From contig JAYKYS010000002.1 in NCBI GenBank assembly GCA_036924285.1, positions 36,750,501-36,814,500 of the forward strand: a stretch of 64,000 nt of DNA, read 5' to 3'. Below the pieces are notes generated by a model that ran no database searches, was not told the DNA's origin, and saw only the letters and a program-made list of their open reading frames with translations. The number at the start of each line of letters is the position of its first letter. The stretch's first letter is position 1. A program made the position numbers and the translations under genes. Shown piece after piece: positions 12,198-24,770 of this stretch. Source of the DNA: Asterella californica. Lineage: Eukaryota; Streptophyta; Marchantiopsida; Marchantiales; Aytoniaceae.

Positions 12198-15100
12198 CCT
12201 CCTGTGTCATTGGCGGGACAGTGGCATAGTTGAACCAATTTTGTACATGAGAAGAGTTCAGTGGTAGGATGTTGGTATGCCGTGAACTTCCACCCTCTGT
12301 TCCGAAGGAAGCTATCATGGGGTTCGTTGCTGTAAGTGTACAATGTTTTGAGATGAATTGAATGTCATCAGGTTATGGAATTTGGACTAGCTATACTATC
12401 GGAATGTTTGGCGTGATCCATACAAGGAATTAGTTGGTCAGCTATTTTAAGCAGCTCCAATCTGGTGTCATCTACTGAGATTGTTCGTGAAGAAGGGAAG
12501 TCAGTCCTTTCAGGAGGCTGGTTTATATCGTTGTCCTCGTTGAGGCGACTACTGGTACAGGAGCTTGAACTCCTTGAATGTGCACACCCCTAGAGCATCT
12601 CCACCCCAAGCCTGGAAATGTCCTTGTAAAACCCAGTTCCCAGTCTTGGCTTACATCCACTCACGCGCGAAAGAAATACTGATGCCACACGGTCTTTTCC
12701 CGTTGGTGTGCTTAGCGCCACGATAAACCGTGTGGCAGATATATTGTGGCAGTTCGTGCAATTTAGAACACATCGCGCTAAATAAACGATGGAATTCTGG
12801 GACCGTTTAGTAAACCGGTGCATGTACCGAGCCCCCGTGGAGATGCTCTTTAAGTGCCGGTAGAGATCTGAACACAAGCGTTGCTTCAATGCTCAAAGGC
12901 AGGAAAGAAAACAAGTCCTTGAATAACCGATTACTATGAGATATAATGTGGTGGTAACAGCGTTTTGAATTTTGCTGCTTTGGGTTTGACGTGAGTCCCT
13001 GTTAACAAATCGATGCAAGCGTGAAGATAGTTCACAAAAGGACAAACTTGCAGTTAGTTGCACTGCTAACTGTACCCAGAGCTAACACTCATATTAATTC
13101 ATGTCGTGCGAGTCTGCATGAATCTTGATAACATGAGTAGAGCCAACGTGTTGCCTAACTGTATCCGTCGGTGATACTCAGAGATGAGAACACGTGCTAG
13201 ACAGTGTAGGTAATTGTGGCTGATTAGATTATGCTGCACTGAAATCAAATTCATGGATTAGAGGTGTAAAAGTAGGAACTCTGCAAAATCTTCATGACCC
13301 GCGGGATTGCGATTAGGATTGCGGTTAGAAGTCTGCGGGCGTTTTCTGCTATCACCTCCGGAGGTGCTCGTAGAAAAACGTCGCGTGTGTATCTTATATG
13401 CTTTTCACTCGTTTTGGTATTGTCAACTCACAAGGACGTCCATGAACGATCCAAGGTTCTACATGAAGTTATCATGTGATAAATTCTGGTTTTCTCTTTT
13501 TTTCTTTTGTTTTCTTTCTTCTTTCATATTCCTAAAAAAGAGAAATATTCTTGTTTAACTTTGGCATGAGTTTGGGGATGAGTTGGTCACACCCATGGCT
13601 GTCACGGTGGCTCCACCGTGACGTCTTCCGTGGAGGATCGGGTCTATGTTTGCACTATTTCTGAATACTGAATACGGATCGGTTAAATTATTTCAGTATA
13701 AAGAATATCCGAATGATGCTATCACATCATTTGTAATACAATGAAATCTTTTCAATCTAATATAATAGCTGAACGATATTACGACATCACTCAATATATA
13801 ATTAAATTATTTCACTTGATACATTGGATCACGAGTGTACGTAATCTATGTGAGAATGTCTGAAAGATATTTGGATATAATGTTAGTTTAAAATTAATAA
13901 AATAAAAAATCAATAAAATTCAAGTTTATTAAAGTGATAGCATTTTTACTTCAGAAGCATAGATCTTTGCATCAATATACAGATAATGATCATGAATCAC
14001 ATATTTTGGATGGATTCTATGAATCTTTGAAAAATATTACAATAAATGTCTTGAAAATAAAAATTCAAAAACTTTATAATATATGAATGTACATAAATTT
14101 AGTTAATTTAATATCTTATGATTTGAATAGACAAAAGAGTGTTTTAAATATAATAACTAAAAACATTAAGGTTTTAAAGGTTAAGTTAAAAGAATACTTA
14201 TAAAGATTTATAATTTTATGTATGTTCACAGATAAAATTTACAGAACCTAAGAATCGACAGATGATCATAATGATGTTATTGCATCTTGTGGTACAATTA
14301 AATTATTTCAGTTTATATAATAGTAGAATGAAGCTATAACATCATTCAAGATAATTAAATCTCTATGAAAGAAATTTGAATGATGCTATGATCCAAATGA
14401 CAAAATCACATCATTTGGATTTAATATGCTAGGAACTTCTAATGATGTGATCATATCATTTGTTATGTATCTTGAAAATTATAAGAGGGATATAAAATTG
14501 CAATGAAGCTTAGGAGTCATACCACCTACTAAATATGAACAATAATAATAAGAGGAGAGAGAATGTTGAAAATGGAACAAATCGCAGTGAATAACTAAGG
14601 AGGAACAAATAAATTATCAATGAAACTGAATCTCTTTTACAATTTTGTAAAAAAAATTGTTAAATAACCATTACAACGGATCTATCTCTGATCCAAAGAA
14701 TAGTAAAACATGTCTTCATCCAGCTTTTGTAATTGAGGTTGATCCATAATGATTGAAGTCATCACATTGTTGTAATTCTGTCTATCCTTCACATGTCATG
14801 ATATTGTGGTTTGTGTCTCTACATACACTACACATATGCCTAACTCTACTGGCAAGAACTCTCAACCATTGGAATTCGTGACTATGAAGAAAGAACTAAC
14901 ACTCTGCATACTAGTCAAATCTGACAAAGCTCTTAAATTCTTCTTCTAATTTCAGCTGTTGACTATTCATCGTCATGATCGAACGTTATGTCATGTAGAT
15001 CTTCTTCATGCGAGCTCTAAGTGTGCGAGAGACACTTTCTTAATGCGAGCTCTCACTTTGAGATTGTCTTGCTTCTCCTTGCCTTATCTCCACAGGTTGC

Positions 15101-15459
15101 ACACGTCCATCGCATCATTAATACTTTCAAGAGGAAGATTATCGCTTAAAAGTATGTGTAGTTAGGTTCCGAGTCACAAAGAATCCATCTTTGTACATCG
15201 TTCATGTCTTGTCTGATAACTTTGATCTAGGCGGAGGTATGATATAAGGTTACGTAGCTTCATAACTTTTACATTCGAGGTCCATTGGTATCAAATCATA
15301 GATCTACACGTGGAACAAAGTGTATTCTATCCAATGTCTTCTACATCAATCACTTATTAAAGAATTTAAAATGGAGATCTTGATGATTTATGATTCAAAC
15401 AGAACATTCAAATATTGAGTGATTCTAAGATGCTCATATGAATAAAAGCAAAAGATGAA
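12198..15459. other. 3' flank of the TDP2-like gene and AT-rich repeats
   Basis: No further gene is visible. It holds the small inverted-repeat element at 12592-12849. From about 13,680 to 14,480 it is strongly AT-rich, with loosely repeated motifs such as AATGATGCTATCACATCATTTG and ATTAAATTATTTCA recurring about 560 bp apart. From 14,950 to 15,300 only short frames occur. Confidence 0.4.
12592..12849. mobile_element. small inverted-repeat element (MITE-like), 258 bp
   Basis: The ends are exact inverted repeats: AGAGCATCTCCAC at 12592-12604 and GTGGAGATGCTCT at 12837-12849. Inside lies a second inverted pair, TGCCACACGGT (from about 12683) against ACCGTGTGGCA (ending about 12737). There is no coding capacity. 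No clear target-site duplication is visible, so the superfamily is not assigned. It lies about 400 bp beyond the TDP2-like stop and could be in its 3' untranslated region. Confidence 0.7.
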
Positions 15460-15842
15460 ACATTTTATATCCAAGACAATTGAACTGAAGTACTGCCCTA
15501 CTCAAGAGATGGTAGCGGATGTCCTAACTAAGGACCTATTGGCTCCAAAGTTGGACTACCTCGTATCAAGACTAGGATTAAATATTTCATCTACGACAAC
15601 TAGTCACTGAGTGAGAGTGCTCGAATTAAGATATCTAAGTGTGAACTTCAGTACAACAACTAGTTGAAGATATTTGAGCTCGTGCCCTTTGACAGGCCTA
15701 GCCTACCCTTGTACCAAAGTATAAATATCCTACCTATGGACTTTTTATCTCATTATTCAGTAAACGATTAGCTTACACATACTTGCTCTCTCTTGCATCT
15801 CTTTTTCTTTTGCTTATAAATAATAAATATATTTTTCTAACA
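15460..15842 (+). mobile_element. truncated Ty1/copia 3' end (RNase H tail plus LTR)
   Basis: The plus strand reads the C-terminal tail of a copia RNase H: ISKTIELKYCPTQEMVADVL, then TKDLLAPKLDYLVSRLGLN, and a TGA at 15608-15610. A 225-bp LTR follows (15618-15842), ending TTTCTAACA. Nothing upstream of 15460 is recognisable, so this is a 5'-truncated fragment. The same segment with its downstream flank exists inverted at 19.4-19.96 kb. Confidence 0.8.
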
Positions 15843-16043
15843 CCTTCAGAAATACAATCCTATTTCAAATTATTTCATTGTGTATGTAATCTCTAGCGCT
15901 TTATAAATTCTATGTCCGAGGATTTTATTGTACAAATAGAGGTTTCGAGCTCATGTCTTCTTACATCCAAATTAAAGTTGTTGTCATTGTTCTGAATTCT
16001 TGTACTGTAAAATCTAAGGACTGATTAGTAATATCATGTAGTG
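15460..16043 (+). repeat. outer inverted-repeat arm A (left)
   Basis: This arm contains the copia tail, its LTR and about 200 bp of flanking sequence up to GATTAGTAATATCATGTAG. It is the reverse complement of about 19395-19950, with substitutions and small indels. Sharing the host-side flank as well as the LTR shows a duplicated, inverted genomic segment rather than two independent copia insertions. Confidence 0.85.
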
Positions 16044-17194
16044 TCCATGCGGTAACAAATACATTTTACATAATTATTTCACCCAACCCTTTTCGCTCAA
16101 ACATAAAACATGTTTGCAAACGAATGAAACGTATTTTCCTAAATTAAGAGAATTTATATCCAAACCCATCCTCGACGAAAGGTTCGAGTTTAAATCAATG
16201 TTCTTGATTATGTTAGTTTGTTTTTCCATTCTGAATATATATTGCATGCTGGATGAACTTTTGAGAACTTTTGCTCACTAGCTGTTATCAAAGAAATATA
16301 TAAGTATTAAACAAAAATTATATACCAAATAAGTGAAATTAATCTCAAGACACAACATGACTATTACGTAAAAATAAAAACTATTATATCATACACTGTA
16401 GAGTGCAATTCAGCTTTTCAGTATGACAATTTAATTAAGTACTACACCAATTTTATAACGATCGAGTTATATTGTCGTCATAAAAGCATCTCCACCAAAG
16501 CACTAGTAAATGCCTCGACACCACTAAACCACCCGCGAATGCAATCATGTATTTCACATGGTGTGTTATAAAATGCATTCAAAATGAGAGAATAGTATAT
16601 CTATCGTGATTGCGCATTATATCTCTAACGAACTCCATGTAACTAATACAAATTGAATACTTTTACGTGAGAAAAACTTGGATAGCTACAAAGAGCTCTG
16701 CAGTTGAAACAACTTCATTCTTAACTTCAAAACATTATACTGCAAGTGTCGGTTCAAAAAGAAAAAATAAATCATTTGTACATAAAATTGGTGTAGTACT
16801 TAATTGAATTTTCATACTGAAAAGCTGAATTGCACTCTCCAGTGCATGATATAATAATTTTTACTTTTACGTAATAGTCATGTTATGTCTTGATATTAAT
16901 TTCTTTTATTTGATATATAATTTTTATTTAACACTTATATATTTCTTTGATAACAGCTAGTGAGCAAAAGTTCCCAAAAGTTCATCCAGCATGTAACATG
17001 TATTCAGAATAGAAAAATAAACTAACATAATCAAGAACATTGATTTAAACTCGAACCTTTCCTCGCGAATAGGTTTGGATATAAATTCTCTTAATTTAAG
17101 AAAATACGTTTCATTCGTTTGCAAACAGGTTTTATGTTCGAGCAGAAAGGGTTGGATGAAATAATTATGTAAAATGTATTTGTTACCGCATGGA
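16044..17194. mobile_element. foldback element with ~420-bp inverted arms
   Basis: The arms, about 16044-16462 and 16776-17194, are inverted copies agreeing at roughly nine positions in ten. The outer ends both read TCCATGCGGTAACAAAT. The roughly 310-bp spacer contains GCATCTCCACCAAAG, a motif shared with other small elements in this window. The frames within the arms are not convincing genes. Long arms with no coding capacity suit a foldback or Mutator-like non-autonomous transposon, or a product of inverted duplication. No matching target-site duplication was found. Confidence 0.75.
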
Positions 17195-19390
17195 AAAATA
17201 TACATACAACATGAACTTCTGGAGAACTTTTGTTTGCTTGGTGCTATCAGAATAATATAAATATTAAGTACTCATTTTCTCTAAGATAAAGCACATTGAC
17301 TTAAGTCGTTTGTTCACACGGTTGATGCATGTAATTGTCACAATTGTACAACGGAGGTATACATCTCTCGTATCTCTTGACACAACTATTCATAACTTTT
17401 TAAACAACTATCTAGACAATACTTGCATTTTATGCAATAGTCCAAATCCAAAGATGAAATCAAAAATAAATGTTAGAGTAATTTCTTATGACTAATTACC
17501 CTCTTTTTGATGTAAACACACAATTGCATATATACATTACATGAAGTAATAAACCACTATTTTTTCACATATATATATTCCACATACTAGACTCCAAAAA
17601 TTTTCTTAAAATGTCATGTTTCAGAATAATTTAAGATTTTGTGGATGTTTTATATAGTTAATACAATAAAGTTGACATTGGTACGAATACTTACTAGGAT
17701 TTAATCTACTGCATTCTTTTGTTTTGCTCCAAGTAAGGTGAAAAATTGTGATATTAGAAATAGAAACTCTCCAGCTCACTTCAAACAAGTTTTGTACATT
17801 GTACAAATCTTGCTGAATAGACAAAATTGGTTCTTGGATCTCCATCAACGATGTCATATCAAATTTTATGAAACCGCAACGGACTCTTAGTATTAGTGTG
17901 CTATGAAGATGAAAACCTCAAATATGGCTCTTCCAATCTCTTGAATCTTCTACATCTTAAATTAATATTCGAATTTCAAATACTTGCATTATGCTTAACT
18001 TTTGTCCAAATCCAATGATTCTTGTTTCATTGGAAAGCTCTTCAAATTCTCGTTCCATTGATATGTGTATTATTAAAAAGGTTACAAGGAATGAAATTTT
18101 TATATTTTGTCCAAGTATGTTTGTAGTATCTATTTCAGTATGGGAATAAAAAATTACACTTAATTTTCCACCACAAACCTCTGTTTCAAAATCAAAATTA
18201 GAACCAAAAATCCAACTTCACTCTTGAAAATTATATATACTAAAAATAACCTTTTGATGAATATCTATCTCTTATCTTTTACTTTCTTTTCCCACCTCTT
18301 AGATTCATATGGTTTTCACTGATATCTAATAAAAGAATTTAATTTGAGACACTAACACTTCCATTTTGTTATTGATATTCTATTTAATTTAATATAAACA
18401 ATGAATGGATTGAGTTCCGATCTTGTGTGTGTCAAGGTGAACTTTGGATCAAGCTCAAGGATCATTAAGTAGTCATCTCTATTATTGTTCAACATAACAT
18501 GATCTTCAGACGAGAGACAACAAATGATAATTCTTTTGCTTCTCTAAAAGAAGCTTCGACATTTTCCTTAGTTCTGTTGAAGTAAACCTCAAGTACAATA
18601 TTATACACGAGAATGTGATGTCTCGTGTATAATGTGAAACACAACTTGTAAACGAAGCTTGCAGCATCCATTCTCCAAGTGCGACCATACTTCCAAGTTT
18701 TATACTTCTTGTGTTATACAAGACAAAGCAAACAACACGAAGAGAGAAGTTAAAAACTCAACTTCATTTCTGCAACTACTGCAAGACTCAGAAGAAACCT
18801 TGACCATCCAAGAATCCAGAGTGCATGAGGCATAACATGGCATAAGATAGCATATCGCGTACAAATCACGTAAATTACATTCCAGTCCTTCATATCTGGA
18901 TCACGTTTGGAAGCTAATGTCAAATAAATAAGCATCCCTAACCCCCTTTCGATAATTTCTGCTGGAAGAAGAAAAGCAACGTTTGTGGGATTAAAATATA
19001 ACATTGCGACTGGTGAAGTCTACTTTTTGGTCGGGGCAAAAATGACCATTTGTTCTTTTTTAATCTAGATATCTTTTGTTATATTATACCAATACTGCTG
19101 CACATATCTGATTATATATGGAGAGAAGAATTTAGAAATATTTAGAAGGGTTGTTAACTTGTAAGTGGCAACCTATCATTAGCCAACCAAGAGAAAAAAA
19201 GAACCCAAAAAAAGAGAAAGTCGAAGACTATAAGTAATCTGTACTGCGTAGTTCAATCAATACCTATATATGAGACTATATATTATGTTGTGTATGACAA
19301 TCATGGTTTGAGTTACTTGTCAACAAGTCGAGGGATGACTATAAGATGACAAATGAAACATGGAGTAGAGTGTAAGATTAAACACCATGT
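17195..19390. other. AT-rich sequence between the inverted repeats, no gene
   Basis: No reading frame resembles a protein. At about 17210-17275 there is a diverged direct copy of part of the foldback arm, containing GAGAACTTTTG followed by a GCTATCAGA block. The rest is unexplained AT-rich sequence. Confidence 0.4.
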
Positions 19391-19960
19391 AGAAATATGA
19401 GATCCTACATGATATTACTAATCAGTCTTTAGGTTTTGAATGTATAACTTTAATTTGGACGTAAGAAGACATTAGCTCGAAACCTCCATTTGTAAAATAA
19501 AATCCTCCGACATAGAATTTACAAAGCGATAGAGATTGAAATAATTTGAAATCGGATTGTATTTCAGAAGATGTTAGAAAGATATATTTATTATTTATAG
19601 AAAAAAAGAGAAAACCGATGCAAGAGAGAGCAAGTATGTTTAAGCTAATTGTTTACCGAATAATGAGGTAGAAGACCCATATGCTGGATATTTATACTTT
19701 AGTACAATGGCAGGCTAGGCTTGTCATAGAGCACGAGCTCAAATATCTTGAACTAGTTGTTGTCCTGAAGTTCACACTTAGACAGCCTAATTCCAACACT
19801 CCCACTCAACGACTAGTTGTCGCAAACAAAATATTTAATCCTAGTCTTGATAGGAGGTAGTCCAACTTTGGAGCCAATAGGCCCTTAGTTAGGACATCCG
19901 CTACCATCTCCTGAGTAGGGTAGTATTTCACTTCAATTGTCTTGGATATAACTTGGTCCT
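19391..19960 (-). repeat. outer inverted-repeat arm A' (right)
   Basis: Reverse complement of 15460-16043: copia RNase H tail, 3' LTR and about 180 bp of common flank. The match breaks at about 19390, exactly where the foldback element begins on the left side. Confidence 0.85.
19572..19798 (-). repeat. copia 3' LTR, 227 bp
   Basis: It has TG...CA ends on the minus strand and lies directly after the RNase H stop. It is homologous to the LTR at 15618-15842 (225 bp) in opposite orientation and to the shortened 5' LTR at 24629-24770. Confidence 0.85.
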
Positions 19961-21423
19961 TAGTGAAGTGATACTGAATATCTATATGTTTTGTCTTTTT
20001 GTGGACAAAACATATACGCTGGATATGTTTACAAGTGCTATTGCGCTTTGGTTATCACAATACAAAGTAGTAGTCTCATTCTCAGCTAATCATATATCCA
20101 CTAAAAGTTGACGAAGTCATATTACTTCTGAGGAACATCCGCTTAGTGTCATATACTCATTTCAGTACTCGACAGTGTGACATATTTCTACCTCCTTGAT
20201 GACCAACTGATTGCTCCTTGAGAGTAGATGAAGCATTCGACATCAATGTAGCCGAATAGAGAGATTGACTGATGCGAGTACTGTATAATAAATATTTGTC
20301 TAAAGTATCCTTGATATAATGAAATGTACGCTTTATGACGATGATGTGTTCTAGTCATAGGTTAGCCATGTATTGAGATAATACACTAATGCTAAAGGTT
20401 AGATCAGGACGAGTGCAAACGGCGGCCCAGTTAATTGAGCATGTTACGATGTGGTATGGATAAGAAGCACATTGTGTCTTCTTTTCATCAGAAATAGGAC
20501 AATCTTCAGTTGAGAACTTTTCTCCTGGGTCAATGGTGTACTAATGGGCTGACAATTCTGTAGGTCAAACTAGAACAACTTTTGGATCATGTACAAGGTT
20601 TGATTGAGCCTGATCCATCGTTCTGCTGGGTTCTAATTAATCTCTATACTCAAGGAATGATGGATGTTACTGATCTAACTCATTTTGCACATTGGGTTGA
20701 GGTTGCTCTTGGTGTACATAAGCAGTCCTTTATTGTTGCTTGCTATGATCATGCCGTCGACATAAAGAGCTAAGATGGCAAACAGATTATCTTTATGAAT
20801 GTAGTATATGTTATCATCAGCTCCTGACGTACTCAATCCAAGAGAAAGGAGGAACTTATCTACGATCAAGTACCATTCTCGTGAAGATTGCTTCAATCCT
20901 AAAGTGTACCAAGTAGCATGCACACTTTACTAGTTCCTAAGACATTGACGCCGTAAGGGACAGCCATGTAGATCTCTTCATTCAGTGTCCTATTTAAAAA
21001 TATTTTCACATCCATCTAGTGGACATGAAAGTTGTGCTGAGTTGTGATCGTCAGTATCAGTCGCACTGATTGCACATGGACCACCAGAGAGGAGGTGTTT
21101 GTGTAGTCAAGCACGTACACTTGTGTGAATCATCGGAGTATCAATCATATCTTATATCGGACGATAGAATCATCTAAATTTAGCTTCAACTTGAAGGTTC
21201 ACTTGTTGGTTATGGATCTTCGTCCGTGTGGTAAATTCATGAGTGTCCAACTATCATTCTCCTCATGGGACTTGAGCTCTTCGATGTTGATCTCGAACCA
21301 CCGAGCAGCGTCTAGAGATGACAGAGCCTCTTGGTAGGAGTTGGGCTCCATTGAGACTAGTCTCAAAGTCATCATTAAAGCACACTTCTTATTGGTGCAT
21401 GTTTTTGAGATCAAAGTTGTCAT
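19820..21423 (-). pseudogene. copia reverse transcriptase / RNase H remnant
   Basis: Minus-strand pieces in order: SYQEALSSLDAARWFEINIE (about 21340-21290), typical of the copia RT start; then LKQSSREWYLIVDKFLLSLG (about 20900-20840), DDNIYYIHKD, and the catalytic-site relic LYVDGMI (about 20760), where the family has YVDD; then an RNase H tail MVADVLTKGLLAPKLDYLL (about 19900-19850). The Asp-Asp pair of the RT active site is altered to Asp-Gly, and stops interrupt the frame, so it is inactive. Confidence 0.8.
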
Positions 21424-21983
21424 ATCATAACCTTCTGTTGCATCGAGGTTAGGAGGGTTTGATTGAAGTGTGGATCATCAATGTGGTGGTGGTGTTTGGA
21501 TCTCGGTGAGAATAGAAAATGTTGCAATCTCAGTCTCCTTGAGTGTGGTGGTGGAGACTACGGTGTTGAGCGATGTATGTATTGGTGTAGCGTGCTCATA
21601 CTCTCTACATAGCTGAGAGACTATCTGATTCAGACGAAAGAAGATAAATGTACAATAGAATAAGTTGAAAAGGGGGTATCGATTGTGTGATTGTGGACTA
21701 CTGATAGATGAACTAGCCATAGACTGAGTTGGTGTGTGATGTACACCTTTGTCAACTTCTCCTCCTCCAGATCTCATTTGAGAGAGAGGAGGAACAGATT
21801 CCGGACCAAAGCTGCTGTCTGAAGAAGGACCGAGGCCAAGGTCAACAAAATGATCAAAAATGAGAGGTGAAAAAAAGGAGGCGAAACAAATTGACTTAGA
21901 GGATGAAGAGTAGCTCCCATTGAGGAGTTATGGGTTGTATTCGAAGGAGGAGGATGATGAAAGAAGTGCACAACATTCTGCAT

Positions 21984-22644
21984 TTAATCCTCAGTGATAG
22001 GAGTGAAAGCGAGGTTAGGAGAGGATGAAGTCGATGCGAGAAAAAACTCGTAAAATATAAAATCACAGGAAATAAAGGTATGACCGTCAGATTTACACTG
22101 GAGATGATATGTCTTGCTTTGACTACTATAGTCGAGGAAGATGCACTCGTGAGAGTGACTATCTAGTTTGGAGTGGTGAGTCTCGTAAACGTTGATAAAA
22201 GTTGTGCAGCCAAAAACACGAAGATTTGAAATGAGAGACTTGCGGTCATGTAAGAGCTCAAAAGGAAATGGTGCAAAAACCCTAAAACTCACCCTAAAAC
22301 TGTTTATCTATACTTGCTGAAAATATCATAGCACAGACATAGTTCAAGAGGAAATGCGACCACTGTTGTCAGAATAGACAATCTCGAGAATCTCAATGAC
22401 ACGAGTAGCGACGGTGCGTTAAAATTTCATGCGAGCTTGCTTGTCATGTAGACATGGAGCGCAAGTGAAACTGAATCGTGAATGGTAGACAAGTGTAAGT
22501 CGAGAACGAACGGATGACGATGAATTCAGTCAAACCGAGAAAGAATGATGTGGTCAAGCAGCATGTGCCAAAAATTGGCAGTTGGAGCTGTGAACGTGAG
22601 GTAAGTGAAGCATGGACAAGTGAGGTCAGAGATAGACGTGTCAA
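21984..22644 (-). pseudogene. copia integrase C-terminal remnant
   Basis: On the minus strand the frame at 22292-21984 reads SNLRVFGCTTFINVYE, then KLDSHSHECIFLDYSSQSK, the conserved region after the copia integrase core where the usual text is LRVFGC and KC.FLGY. The stretch 22644-22444 is a poorly preserved part of the core. Both are disrupted. Confidence 0.7.
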
Positions 22645-23098
22645 TTATGTAAGACGCAATGTGTGTGAGAGTGGACTAGAGGACAGGTTCGAACTCATGG
22701 TGAGTTGAAAGCGATGTATGGATGCCACGTGTCGAGTCGGAAGAAGAAGGAAGACAAAAAGATTCGGAGAAAATATGCCCCTCTATCAATGAGATGAGAG
22801 GAAGGAGGTGAGTCAACACGAGACTTATCTCCGTGAGGAGGTCAATCTCGAATTGACTCCATCCATAGAGAAGAGTTCTCGAAGAGGGCCTTCAGAAAGA
22901 CCTCACAAGAGACCTTCGAGAAGAAAAAGATGCAATTGGTAGGGGTTCACCTCCTCGGAGAGGGCTCCTCTATGGATTATGGAGGGAAAGTCGACCACGG
23001 TTGATCAACCGATCACCACGATCACATCCGGGACCTCGCAATCTCTTCTTAGAGAGTGTTTCAGGAGGTATTGTCGAAATCAAGGACTGAGAGTTAAC

Positions 23099-24228
23099 TC
23101 AGGGATACTCTGCTTGCAGTTGTGCATGGTGTGCTTGTGAGAGACATTGAGTGTGCGTGAGAATAACAAACGAGCACATCATGTAATGATCATTGCTTAG
23201 CAAGCATGGGACAACTGGACGTCTATTTTTATTCTCTAAATAGCAAGCACTGTTATCGATTATACACCAGCTATCCTTAGGAATCAAACATTCGAGCTGA
23301 AAACTGATCATTTTGTACTACAAGGATGTGCAAGATGTCTTTAATTAATACATTTTCACCATTGAGGAGTTTGACTTTAACATCGCCGTGATCTTCAATC
23401 TGGACGGTGGTGTCATCACCTAAAGAAATTTGATCTTGAAGAGCATTTTTCTCGTTCTACTTACAAAATTGGTCATGATCAAACGTCATATGGTGGATGA
23501 CGTCGGTATCAGTGGCGGTCCACAACTCTAGGTGTAAACTCGTTGTGAAGTTGAGTCATCAATATGTGCCTCGCGTTGTTGTTGCGTTGGCAGTATTTTT
23601 GATTGCGGAAATGTTGGTTCTGGTTTTGATTGTTGCCTTGCTGCTGAAATTGATTAGACAGGGCGCTGCTATTGGAAGCTTGATTGGGCAATTTTGGAGG
23701 AGATGTCTAGTCAAATTGCACCCTAAACACTGAATGTTGGAGTTTGGTTGCCGGTTCTTAGGCTAAGTCTATCGGAACGATTGCCGTTCTTGCCTTGCTT
23801 GGATGGTTGTCTCTTTCTTAGGAATAATGCGATCGAAGGTTCGTGTTGCATCTTTCGATGGAAGATGTCTTCGGTTAGAAGAAACGAGATGAGGTCTTGC
23901 AACGTCAAGTTGGTGTTGCATCTCATCATTTGTAAGAACATTTGATAGCTATCGAGCATGTTATCCATGATTTTAAGTAGCGCTCTTGCGCACCTACTTG
24001 CACGCTTGCGGATGTCAGCTGCTCAATGATGGATTTGAAGGTGTCATTTGATGTGACCATGTCATTCCTTCTCATCTTGAAGATTCGTAACTTTTTCTCC
24101 AAATGCATTTGTGTCACGGTGTCTTGCACGACCAAGTTAGAAGTCAGCGTGTTCCAGGTGTTGCTCGACATGCAGCAAGAGATAATATGACCAATAACAG
24201 TGTTTTCACAACATTGATTTATCGTCAT
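23099..24228 (-). pseudogene. copia gag and protease remnant
   Basis: At 24228-23926 the minus strand reads a gag-like frame with LEKKLRIFKMRRNDM and SIIEQLTSASVQV, the copia gag-polypeptide pattern. From 23968 it continues through LQDLISFLLTEDIFHRKMQ. A Gln/Asn-rich linker follows at 23691-23509. At 23311-23099 SWCIIDNSACYLEN is a relic of the protease W-IDSGA site with the catalytic region altered. Confidence 0.65.
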
Positions 24229-24628
24229 AAGAGCATTCTTGCTCTTATGATCTCACTCCGCGGTGCTTCTTGCTCCGGTCGCAGGTAGAGGATTATCGAG
24301 AATGGCAATTGGTCTAAGGACTACGGAGTGAGAAACAACTATTCCAAGGACGCCTTCTGCATCTAGCTAGAGCTTCATTTCATGTTTCCAGTATGTAAAG
24401 TACATCCCATCGAACTTCATCCAACCTTTCGTGTTGGACATGTTCGTCATCGCAAATATGTTGCTGAGCTGCTATGGTTCTATTGAGCACTGCAATCGTT
24501 CGAGCGAGTAGTGTCTTCCACACTTAGCAATCAAAACATCTTCTGATTGCTCCTTCACCTATGTCTAAAGTCTATCGAAAACCTTCGTTATTGTGTTGGG
24601 AAAATAACAGCCCAGAGCTCTGATACAA

Positions 24629-24770
24629 TATAAGAAAAAGAAAAAGAGAATCGATGCAAGAGAGAACAAGTATGTGTAAGCTGAATAATGAGGTAAGAGG
24701 TCCATAAGCTAGGTATATCTTGAACTAGTTGATGTACTTAAGTTCACACTTAGACAGTCTAATTTCAACA
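24629..24770 (-). repeat. copia 5' LTR, shortened
   Basis: Begins TGTTGAAATTAGACTG on the minus strand and matches the 3' LTR but lacks an internal block of about 60 bp and the last ~25 bp. A TTGTATCAGAGC primer-binding-like site follows at once. Confidence 0.7.

Larger units (their letters stand above)
19572..24770 (-). mobile_element. decayed Ty1/copia retrotransposon, minus strand
   Basis: The order on the minus strand is 5' LTR (24770-24629), a primer-binding-like TTGTATCAGAGC (24628-24617), gag, protease, integrase, reverse transcriptase, RNase H and 3' LTR (19798-19572). This gag-PR-IN-RT-RH order is the Ty1/copia order. The 3' LTR is 227 bp, starting TGTTGGAATTAG and ending TTTCTAACA; the 5' LTR is a shorter, diverged version. 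All coding parts are broken by stops and frameshifts. The flanks show no matching target-site duplication. Confidence 0.85.

Noticed and set aside
16957..17205. 82-residue minus-strand frame in the foldback arm
   Set aside because: The corresponding frame in the left arm is not maintained, so there is no sign of coding constraint.
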